Source: Dryomyza anilis (Eukaryota > Arthropoda > Insecta > Diptera > Dryomyzidae). Taken from it: DNA of 64,000 nt. Positions 55,201 to 64,000 of the stretch are shown piece after piece. Positions within the stretch are counted from its first letter, which is position 1. Each line of letters opens with the position of its first letter. The position numbers were made by a program, and so were the translations under genes. A model generated the notes under the pieces. The model worked only from the letters and a program-made list of their open reading frames with translations, had not been told where the DNA came from and made no database searches. Location of the stretch: contig OX638132.1 in assembly GCA_951804985.1 (NCBI GenBank), positions 41,165,152 to 41,229,151 on the forward strand, in the 5' to 3' direction.

Positions 55201-57161
55201 TTTGAATAAAAATATTAAACACGTGTAAAATATTTTTCGACGTAGAACATAAGTGCAAAGTTTCAACGAAATCAAAAATAGTAAATCTCAAAAGTACCCG
55301 ATTTGAGTTGATAATTTGAATAAAATTTATTTTATTTTATATATTTTGTATATTAAAATGTATTTATTATAATTATTATAAACATGTTTTATATTTTTAA
55401 TACTTTTTTTAAAGATTTTTTAGTATTCATTTTTAAAAAGATTTTTCACATTTGTGTTTACTCGCTTAGTTGAACTATGAAAAAACGCAGCTTTTGTGTC
55501 AATCATGTTAGCATCGAAGCATGATTGATATAATAAAGCAGATGTTTCAATACGACTTGCTTTGCTTGCTTGGCTTTGACAGATGAATAGAAATACATGC
55601 GTTTATATGGGATTAGACTAAATACAAAGCGTTCAAGCTTTTGAAGTCGAAAAAAATAGAAAAATTTTCTATTTGAAAAGCTTTGTAGGCTTTGACATCT
55701 ACGAAACTGTCAGAAGACCGTAAAGCCAGCAAGCAAGTCGCATTGAAACATCAGCTTAATAGTATGATTGCTGTTTGACAGATTCAGTATTAAATTAATT
55801 TTCGCCGTGGCGGGTCAACGTCGAGTGGTAGAGAATTTGAATTTCCTTTTAAAAAGAAAATGTGATACAAATAGTTATAAATTAAAATAAAACATTGGTT
55901 TAGATCCTGAATGGAATAAGATTTGAGAAAGTTGAAAAAAGGCGTTGTCACATCAGCTGTGCGAATATTCAATTTCAAAAACATCAGCGTCTCTGTCTTC
56001 GCAACGCCATTTTCATTCTTGCAACCAAAGAAAATGCAGCGTCGGAGCAGAGTGTCCATATAATATTTATAATAACGTGTTTTTTCTTTTAACATTTTTT
56101 TTAATAAAGTATTTGTTTCAGATTGAAGCAATCATTTAATGATTTCTGTGACGCTTTTGAAAGCATGATTGTAGCAATCACGCAATGATTTCTTCAACAA
56201 GGTCGCTTCTGGAAACCTGATAGCAGTAATCATTTGACTGGTCATTACTTTAGTCAGATCAATCCGAATTTCATGTGGTTTATTTCAAAATGTTAGCTGA
56301 AGTATTCTCAATGAAAAGAAATTAGATCGAAGACTTAAATGTGTAAAAAGTTAAAGACCAAAATATGTGGAGAAACACGAGAATTGCCTTATATTTCTTT
56401 TACAAAATAACTCAAAAACTTCAGGGCATATGAAAAAAATAAGTATGAGATCGTGATTAGAATCTTGAAGTCCATCGAAAAATCATACAAAGATCTTGGA
56501 TTACTTAAAAAGCCCTCCATTTGTAGGCTAGTGTAATCGATGCCGATTTTTAAAATATTATCTTTATTGCCTGCTTTTAAAAATATGTTTTCAGTCGATG
56601 GTCAAACTTTTTATCACTAAACCTACTCACATTTCAAACACTCCATCTCTCTGAATCATTATGAATCGCAAAGACTACAATATATATCATCATCTTATAG
56701 AAAATTACTAAAAGTTATACTCAGTAGTACCAAATAATGGCACAACCTCCTCCAAGGCCTTTTATCACATATCAATTCCTTTCGAACTTCGAAGTTCAGC
56801 CCAAAGTCTTCAGCATCAGTAAGTTTTTTGGGTTTTCCACATACATCGAGAGGGTACTCTGCAATAGCATCAAAATATAATGCATTATCTAATTACCCTA
56901 AACCAAAAATAATAAAAAATCTCCGAAAATATCTCAAAATTCTGAATTTTAAGAGATTTAAGATTTTAGCAAACAAAAATGATAAGACACCTATAAGTGG
57001 ACAAATAACACAGAAAAAACTTTGACTTAACAAAACGAGACATAGCAAACATATCTCTTTTATATTTTCCATTAAGGGACACAAAATTAGTTCTCAAAGT
57101 CGATGCATTTGATTTTGCAATTCAGTAAAATCAGTAAGGAATGTTTGGTCATGAGGTGTGA
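55201..57161. other. Unassigned region with one small MITE
   Basis: Apart from the inverted-repeat element at 55536-55760, nothing recognisable. Short frames at 55790-56139 and 56828-57084 lack domains and read equally well on both strands. Confidence 0.4.
55536..55760. mobile_element. Small inverted-repeat element (MITE-like)
   Basis: AAGCAGATGTTTCAATACGA and CTTGCTTGCTTGGCTTTGAC on the left match inverted sequences on the right (CAAGCAAGTCGCATTGAAAC, ATCAGCTT). Inverted arms of about 45 bp; interior of about 130 bp. TSD unclear. Confidence 0.6.
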
Positions 57162-57213
57162 TGAAGTTAGTATGAATTCTGAAAGTTATAGTCAGTCTAA
57201 GTCGACTATAAAC
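57162..57213 (+). mobile_element. mini-me-like repeat copy F, first piece
   Basis: GAAAGTTATAGTCAGTCTAA and GTCGACTATAAA match copy E at about 13055-13087. The copy is interrupted here by the element at 57214 and resumes at 58639. Confidence 0.75.
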
Positions 57214-58638
57214 CAGAGCTCTCGATTTCATACGAGTATTTTCGAGTAGCCCGGGTACCCGGGCGCTCGAAAGCCCGGGTAATACCCGGGTAGTTCAAAT
57301 ACTCGAAAAACCCGGGTATTAAATGTTCGAGCTACCCGGGTAATTCGAAAACCCGGGTAGTTTGTTCGTTCGTTTGTTCGAGCTATTCGAGTAGCTCGTT
57401 TGTTCGAGTAGCTCGATGGCTCGTTCATTGTTCGAGTAGCTCGATCGTTGTTCGAGCTTCGAGTAGCTTGTTCGTTCGTTCGTTTGTTCGTTTGTTCGAT
57501 TGACGATTGTTCATTTGATCGCTTATTAATTTGTCTGTCCGTTCGCTTGCTCGATGTGGGAGTTGGTCGGAAGTGGTTGGAAAAATGTAAAGGACAAAAG
57601 TGGGTGGGCAAAAGTGGGCGGAAAGTGATAAAAATACCGCAAAAATTTTTATTGCAGAAATCGGTAGCAGACATCAAGGGAAATCGAATGGTACCACTCT
57701 CAGTGGTCCCTGACCCCCAAAAGGGGGTCAAAAACCCATTTATGACCCACAAATTTTTATTTCAGAAATCGATAGCGGACACCATTAGAATGCTATTGGT
57801 ACCCTTTGGAGTGGTCCATGACCCCCAAAAGGGGGTCAAAAACCCATTTATGTCCCAAAAATGTTTATCTCGGAAATCGATAGCGGACATCATTAGAAGG
57901 CTAATGGTACCCTTTGGAGTGGTCCAGGTCCTCCCAAAGGGGGTCAAAAACCCCATTTTCGAAAAAAATATTTTGTGAATGTCAAAATGCATTTCATAAC
58001 GTCAGCTATCTATTTCTGCAAAAAAAAAATTTTCGAAAATGGGGTTTTTGGCCCTCTTTGGGGGGACCTGGACCACTCCAAAGGGTACCATTAGCCTTCT
58101 AATGATGTCCGCTATCGATTTCCGAGATAAAAATTTGTGGGTCATAAATGGGTTTTTGACCCCCTTTTGGTGGTCAGGGACCACTGAGAGTGGTACCATT
58201 CGATTTCCCTTGATGTCTGCTACCGATTTCTGCAATAAAATTTGTTTCGGTCTTTTTATCACTTTCCGCCCACTTTTGCCCACCCACCCACTTTTGTCCA
58301 CCTACATTTTTCCAACCACTTCCGACCAACTCCCACATAAAGCAAACGAACGGACAGACAAATTAACAAGCGATCAAATGAACAATCGTCAATCGAACAA
58401 ACGAACGAACGAACGAGCTACTCGAAGCTCGAACAACGATCGAGCAATCGAGCTACTCGAACAACGAACGAGCAATCGAGCTACTCGAACAAACGAGCTA
58501 CTCGAATAGCTCGAACAAACGAACGAACAATTTAATACCCGGGTTTTTCGAGTATTTGAACAACCCGGGTATTACCCGGGTAGCTCGAAAAACCCGGGTA
58601 GCTCGGGTACCCGGGCACCCGGGTAATCGAGAGCTCTG
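57214..58638. mobile_element. Palindromic hAT-like element with 108-bp internal repeats
   Basis: Bounded by CAGAGCTCTCGATT and AATCGAGAGCTCTG and by a perfect 8-bp duplication CTATAAAC (57206-57213, 58639-58646; T at 2, A at 7). The two halves are inverted copies of each other to a centre near 57990. Subterminal zones are packed with ACCCGGGTA and CGAGTAGCTCG palindromes, then TTCGTTCG. The left half has three 108-bp units (57643, 57751, 57859) containing GAAATCGATAGCGGACAT and CCCCCAAAAGGGGG; the right half has two. No transposase. Confidence 0.9.
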
Positions 58639-58769
58639 CTATAAACACCCTACAGATATGAGATAATATGTGCAGTTATCATTTAAAGTGTTGCAAAGGA
58701 TACCATTGTATACGAATTCTGAAAATATCTACAAACTTGCAATCGCTGAAGAATTTTCCTTATTTGATA
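58639..58769 (+). mobile_element. mini-me-like repeat copy F, second piece
   Basis: Continues copy E order (CTATAAACACCCTACA, GATACCATTGTATACGAATTC, CAATCGCTGAAGAATTT) until the 8-bp duplication ATTTGATA, where the next insertion begins. Confidence 0.8.
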
Positions 58770-59389
58770 TAGGCGCATGCCTGTTTTTGATGGCACGGAC
58801 ACGCACGGGCACGCCGATAGGTGACACAGACGAGCACGAGCCCGACGACTAAATTTACAGACACGCACGAGAAGCACGATAAAGCACGGGGTTTAAAAAG
58901 ACACGAAGAAACACGGAAAACCATGAAAAGCAGGCAAAACTTGAAAAATAATACCGGAACCATTTAGGTTTTTGAAACCGGAATCGTTATTAAAAATGTG
59001 TGGAACCGGAACTGGAATTGGAACCCATATATTTTTGTCTGGTTGGAATCGGAACCGCTATTTTAAAAATCTCGAAACCTGAACAGATAATGTAGTCCCT
59101 GCCAGGGAACGCAAAGAACCGGAATCGGAACCGTTATTTAAAAATGTATGTAACCGGATTCGAAACCCATTTAATTTTGTGAAATCGGAACCGAAACCAC
59201 AATTTTAAAAATCTTGGAACCCGAACCAGAATCGATATTCCAAAGGGTTTTAATTCCTGAAATAAATAAGTCAAAAATTAAGTTTGGTACTGTTTTGTTC
59301 TCTTAAATCCACAAGTAAAACTAAAACAGCAGATTCTCAAGAAAAGGTTAAAATACCACGTACGGGTTTTTTAAAATAGGGGTAGATAC

Positions 59390-61199
59390 TAGAGATGGGC
59401 ACGTGAGTGAGTTTTGACTCACACTCACTCACGCTCACGTCAGTAAAATTAAGATTCAATCACGCGTGATTCACGTGAATCACGCTAAATCACGTGTTTT
59501 TTTTTTTGCTATTCTTTGTTGGTGAGATTGGTCGACCGATCGTGGCACCTCCAATACAACCTACATCTTTAAAACGCAATAATAATGTTATGATGTTAGG
59601 GATTTTGATAAAATATATTTCTGTTTTTAACGGAGATGGAAATGTGAAAGACCTTTGATGTGCTGTTCACATAAAAAAGTAAAAATTGCCTCAAAGAATA
59701 ATTCTCCGTTAAAGAATTCGTATACAATCTTTGAGAATAGTCTCTGGAAAAGAATCTACTATATATTTGTGAATGTAAGTATGTATGTCTGTCTGTCTGT
59801 ATGTTCCGAATAGACGGCTGAACCGAATTGACTCAAATTTTGACACAATATGTATGTTGGGTCTGGGCAGAGTATAGGCTTTATATCGGTGGGATTGGTG
59901 GACTGGGCGTGGCACCTACCATATATCCGAAAAATTAAAAACACATTATATGAGCAATTAGGATAGTCAACGTCAACGTTGGTCAACGTTATATATAACC
60001 ATTTTAAACGGTCTCGCGGAATGTGGGCGGGATTAGACCACTGGGCGTGGCACCCCCAATAGAAGGTATATTTTCCACATGGTGTATGTCAACAGCTATT
60101 ATAATGATAACAAGGTATTTCGCACCAGGGTAACAACCACCACAATTTTTTAAACTTACCACACCGAAATTCACCACACCAAAATTCACCACAACGAAAC
60201 TTACCACACTAAAATTCACCACACTGAAACTTACAACACCAAAATTCACCACACCAAAATTCACCACACTAAAACTCACCATACTAAAACTCACCACACT
60301 AAAACTTCTACTGGGAAAAACTCTACAGGGAAGAATTCTACGGGATAGAATTCAACCGGCAAGAATTCTACGGGGAAACGTTCTACGGGGAAGATATAAA
60401 TAATAATAATGTTCTTTGTATTAATAAAATCACTACATTCCTTGCATTCACAAAATCTTGGCACAAGTCGTGCACGGGTCCAGCAAGTTATCAATAAAAG
60501 AATAGTTCGTGGTAGAATTAACCAGAGATAAATTGAATTTGGGAAAAAAAATTTTTGAAGCGATTTTTTTGGTTACTACATTTATAACTCGAATAAAATC
60601 GGGACCCCACACAAACCTTTGGAACAAACTAAAGTTAATAAACAAAAGGAAGTCAATACAGATTTATCATGTGTAGTTGAAATTGAAAATTCAACTTTTT
60701 ACAAAAATGGGTATATCGAAAAAAAAAATGCGTTCCATGAACGGTCGTATGAAACCAAGCAAAAACTATTTAAATGATCCCACATACTAAGTACGGACGG
60801 TTTGCAGAGGTTAGATAAATTGTTGACTGAAACCTTGCAACTTATTCTGAGTTGAAGAAGGGGTGGGTATATGGCGGTCGTTGGAAAGGGTTTGATTTAT
60901 TATAGTTCTGAAATGTGGGCAGTAGCCTTCCCGAAGCCTTCTGAGTTCTGAGCCTTGTTCTGTAGTTCAACAAAAATATATAAAATCGCAAAAAATTAAA
61001 ACTGAGATTTTTTTATTTTATGAAATATTCGACTCACGCACACTCACTCACGAAAAAATTGTACTCACGCACACTCACTCACGGTATTTTTTGGTCTACT
61101 CACACTCACTCACAATCACGTGATCAAAATTAGGATTCAGTCACAATCACGCGTGATCACGCGTGATTCACGTGAATCACGCTCACATGCCCATCTCTA
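59390..61199. mobile_element. hAT-like non-autonomous element, copy H2 (nested)
   Basis: Same family as 6127-7612: TAGAGATGGGCACGTGAG ... CTCACATGCCCATCTCTA. Flanking 8-mers GTAGATAC (59382-59389) and GTAGAAAC (61200-61207) match at 7 of 8. Compared with H1 it has about 235 extra bases at 59700-59933, including a GTCTGTCTGTCT tract. A family M end closes at 60485. Confidence 0.86.
60140..60485 (-). mobile_element. Family M end with minisatellites, inside H2
   Basis: TCACCACACTAAAAC units (60140-60305), TTCTACGGGGAAGAA units (60310-60395) and the end CTTGGCACAAGTCGTGC...CCAGCAAG. Same position and orientation as in H1, so it was present before the two copies separated. Confidence 0.65.
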
Positions 61200-61326
61200 G
61201 TAGAAACTATAAAAAAAAATGTTTAATGGGCGCGTGGCTGATTTTGGGGGCAGGACAGCAACTAGCACGCACGAAGTCAGATTTTCGGTCGGGACACGAA
61301 AAAAGCACGTCACGCGCCTATCTCTA

Positions 61327-61555
61327 ATTTGATACCCATATGTACATGTATGTTTTTTTTTTGGGGAATCACATGTCGGTTCCTGGGAAAGCATTATTTT
61401 CAAATATTTGAGCATAAAGTCAAATATATTACACCAATAAAGTTCACTTAAGACCGTATAAAGTTAAATTCCTCTGTAGATGTACATTTTCTATGAGGTA
61501 TTTGAACATAAGTGGTTGATTCTCAGGCCACAATTGACGGATAATGCCAATTTTC
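61327..61555 (+). mobile_element. mini-me-like repeat copy F, third piece
   Basis: Resumes copy E at TTGATACCCATATGTACA and follows it through GGTTCCTGGGAAAGCATTATT to TGAGGTATTTGAACATAAGTGG and the degraded ACGGATAATGCCAATTTT. The GTCY tract and right end are missing. Confidence 0.75.
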
Positions 61556-61833
61556 TTCTTCAATGCCCCTACTTTTGCGTTGCATCAAATACTATAAAAG
61601 GATAGCCCAATATAATGCCGCCAATCAGATTTCATATCACTATTTACTAATGATATCCGACACATATCTGGCACTGATAATGTTGTAGCCGACAATATGT
61701 CACGTATCGAAGACATATCTCTTCTAGACTAGAAAAAACATAGTAAAACTTCAAGACAGCGATGTATAACTTATAAACCGGACTCACAATCCGGAAAATT
61801 CAAGTTACAGACACTTACACTCAAATATAATAT
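61556..61833. other. Short unassigned stretch, possibly gypsy pol scrap
   Basis: GCACTGATAATGTTGTAGCCGACAATATGTCACG (read around 61670-61705) resembles the DNVVADNMSR-type linker after RNase H in gypsy elements, in the plus orientation. Too short to extend. Confidence 0.3.
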
Positions 61834-62047
61834 TGTTACGAAAATTCAGTCTACGGAAAACTGTTCTACATGTTCGTATATCGGGATTCTGAACAAAATG
61901 AAAAAACACACTAACATTTTTTTTAACTAGTATTTTTTCAAATAGTATTAATTAATTTTTCTCGCACATTGTCTCAGTTTTATCTTGCGTCTCATTTATT
62001 ATTGTTGATTGCTTGCACTATGGGGCAAATTACATCTTTTCGTAACA
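61834..62047 (-). repeat. LTR of a decayed gypsy-type element
   Basis: 214 bp from TGTTACGAAAA to TTTTCGTAACA, an 11-bp perfect inverted pair. In sense its 3' part (CCGTAGACTGAATTTTCGTAACA region) matches the LTR at 17501-17962, with the middle diverged or deleted. On the sense-upstream side it abuts GGTGGACGGCAG, a plausible polypurine tract. Confidence 0.7.
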
Positions 62048-63009
62048 CTGCCGTCCACCTAAATCTGTTCGTCCCGAATAGATGTTAATCCTCTCTCTCT
62101 ATACGGCGCCAACCTTTCTATATGTACTATTTTCATTTTTCGTCACACGCTCTCAGTATTCTGAATCCGATACAGAACATCATTAATTCTTTTAATTATC
62201 TTGTATGGTCCTTCCGAGCGTGTTTGTAGCTTAGGGGATAACCCTTTCTTGATTTGTGGGCAAAACAAGTTCAAGTGGAATAGTGGTATGTGTGTATCCG
62301 AATCTTTTTTTTTTTATCAACCACTTTCCTGAGATACTCTTCTAATGTACGATTGAATCTTTCCACAATTCCGTCAGATTGCGGGTGAAAAGGCGTTGTT
62401 CGTGTTTTGTTGAGGACTTTGATTTTTCTACCGTTTTATTCATGCCCAAATGACCTCCACTAGATCCACCATGGTAGTCCACTAATATCGCTTTTATTTT
62501 TGACTTGGGAACAACTATCAAACTTCGAGCGGAGGTGCCATCTTCATTTTCCCATACATGATATAAGCAACCATCTTGTAGCTTTTAGCTCTGCCACTGT
62601 ACCCAATAAGTTTTAGTTATTGGACTGTCGACAGCTATATCTTCCCATGATGGTTTTCTTTGCTGTTCCGTAAACATCATGATTTTAGTGAGATCGGTAT
62701 CACTCTTTTGATCAATATGAATTTGGTCCGGAGCATTTTTCTTCAGGTAAAACATTTAGCAAGCGAATGTCAAGTATGTCTGCCTTTCCTTCAGCTCTTA
62801 AGCAATGTCTGCACCAGTTCACACGGTCACCGTGACATTGCATCAGCATTTCCATGATATCCTCCTTTACGATGTTCGATGGTGAAATCGTAACTCAGTA
62901 ATCGTTCTATCCAAAGCGCAATTTGGCCTTCTGGGTCCTTGAACAAGCTGCCTCCTGGTGACACAGTAATTTCGCTCGGGCTTGGGCAAGGTTTTACTGT
63001 CTTGTCCAT
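62048..63009 (-). pseudogene. Gypsy-type pol: RNase H end and integrase, decayed
   Basis: RNase H C-terminus at 62827-63009 reads FKDPEGQIALWIERLLSYDF and IEHRKGGYHGNADAMSR, as in 412/mdg1-type elements. Integrase pieces follow downstream in sense: at about 62440-62330 KVLNKTRTT-like sequence, HPQSDG and VERFNRTLEEYL in shifting frames. The central integrase core is missing or unreadable. Same family as the fragment at 17205-17500. Confidence 0.75.
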
Positions 63010-63537
63010 TGATCACTTGAGAGAGAACTCCGCATATTCTGTATCTACTTGCATCCGTATCAAGTATAAATTTTAAATCTTTTAATTACAAAAACGCCTT
63101 TTCTTGATCATCGCCCCATTCAAATGCGCGGTTCTTTCTTGTCAACTCATGAAGACTGCAAGAAATATTGGCAAAACCTGGAACAATTTGCCTGTAGTAT
63201 GTACATAGCCCCAAGAAACTTCGTAGGTCATGTAGGTTTTACGACAGGGCCACTCCTATGCAACTATTTTATCTACATCAGTATGCACTCCTTTCGTGGT
63301 AACTCGATGGCCCAAATACTTGACTTCTTTCTTGAAAAGTGAGCATTTCTTTGGGTTAAGTTGAAGACCCGCACTTTCCAATCGAAGGAATACTTCCTCT
63401 AAATTCCTTAGATGTTCGGCAAAGTCCTTGCCCATGACAATTATGTCGTCAAGGTATATCAGGCAAGTTTTCCAGAGTAGACCTTTCAATACATGCTCCA
63501 TTAACCGCTCGAATGTAACATAGTCCAAAAGGCGCAC
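63010..63537 (-). pseudogene. Gypsy-type pol: reverse transcriptase fragment
   Basis: At 63256-63537 the frame includes FERLMEHVLKGL, the catalytic CLIYLDDIIVMGKDF and KKCSLFKKEVKYLGHRV. The start of the palm and fingers is absent because satellite DNA begins at about 63538. Between 63255 and 63010 the frame is broken. Confidence 0.82.
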
Positions 63538-64000
63538 TTTTGAATTTTTCTAACAAATTTTCAAAAAAACATAATATGAAAAAAATGCGCCTAATATTCA
63601 GAATTTTGCGCCTTTTTAAATGAGCGGAAACTATAGAGAAAGGCGAAAAATTTCCAAAAATCATAAAATTGCGAATTTTGCACCTCTACAGAAGGGCGAA
63701 AAATATACAGAAAGGCGCAAAATTTTCAAAAAAACATAAAATCGGAAATGCGTCTTATTTACAAAATGTTTGCGCCTCTATAGAAGGGCGCAAATATATA
63801 GAAAGGCGCAAAATTTTCAAAAAAGCATAAAATTGCAAATGCGCCTTATTTACGAAATGTTTGCGCCTCTATAGAAGGGCGCGAAATATAGAGAAAGGCG
63901 CAAAATTCTCAAAAAAGCATAAAATTGCAAATGCGCCTAATTTACAAAATTTTTGCGCCTCTATAGAAAGGCGCAAAATATAGAGAAAGGCACAAAATTT
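63538..64000. repeat. 92-bp satellite array, running off the window
   Basis: The anchor AAAGGCGCAAAATTTTC recurs at 63711, 63802, 63894 and 63986 (91-92 bp), preceded by shorter, more diverged units from about 63540. Each unit contains TGCGCCTCTATAGAAGGGCG, itself partly palindromic. It replaces the 5' part of the adjacent reverse transcriptase. Confidence 0.9.

Larger units (their letters stand above)
58770..61326. mobile_element. hAT-like element hosting a second hAT-like element
   Basis: Perfect 8-bp duplication ATTTGATA at 58762-58769 and 61327-61334. Ends are TAGGCGCATGCC and the inverted CACGCGCCTATCTCTA; the left end lacks the outer TAGAGA that the right end has. Subterminal sequence is rich in GCACG/CGTGC words. 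The interior has GGAACCGGAA repeats (58950-59240) and then the nested element at 59390. No transposase. Confidence 0.82.

Noticed and set aside
57448..58509. Long frames on both strands through the palindromic element
   Set aside because: They mirror each other because the two halves are inverted copies, and follow the 108-bp repeat (divisible by three). No protein family resemblance.

Overview
The window looks like AT-rich, intron- or intergenic-type DNA from a higher fly (Diptera, Brachycera), assembled almost entirely from nested transposable elements. Support for this: abundant DINE-1/mini-me type Helitron-like repeats carrying GTCY and TA microsatellites, an env-bearing Ty3/gypsy element of insect type, RTE-like and other LINE remnants, BEL/Pao-like and 412/mdg1-like LTR fragments, and several hAT-type non-autonomous elements whose 8-bp target duplications can be read by eye. 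There is no sign of bacterial or phage organisation.

Only one host exon is convincing. A minus-strand terminal exon (12016-12144) encodes the last EF-hand and C-terminus of a KChIP-like neuronal calcium sensor. The rest of that gene is not seen; upstream exons would lie at higher coordinates.

Layout. 1-5 kb: TA microsatellite, mini-me copies, a BEL/Pao-like 5' end. 5-12 kb: MITEs, a complete hAT-like element (6127-7612), a foldback with p53-like palindromes, a SINE-like insertion, a TIR element. 12-18 kb: the EF-hand exon, mini-me copies, LINE C-terminus, and a deleted LTR element that contains a piece of LINE. 18-19 kb: a palindromic hAT-like element. 20-32.7 kb: a 12.6-kb minus-strand LTR retrotransposon with gag, pol and env, inserted into one arm of an older inverted repeat. 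33-39 kb: large palindromes and small MITEs. 39.3-44.8 kb: a 5.45-kb hAT-like element full of other insertions. 45-55 kb: five copies of one repeat family (one partly tandem-duplicated), foldbacks and a split LINE. 57-61.5 kb: one Helitron-like repeat cut three ways by hAT-like insertions, one nested in another. 61.8-64 kb: a decayed gypsy-type element running into a 92-bp satellite.

The most unusual object is the retrotransposon at 20088-32659. Its gag-pol is broken by three nonsense codons and three small frame breaks, yet env is open from start to stop. The gag-pol junction keeps a complete-looking -1 frameshift signal. Between pol and env lies 2.35 kb that this class normally lacks, and on the opposite strand it carries a GC-rich, intron-split reading frame of about 145 codons with no family I recognise. 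That antisense accessory gene is the leading candidate for something undescribed.
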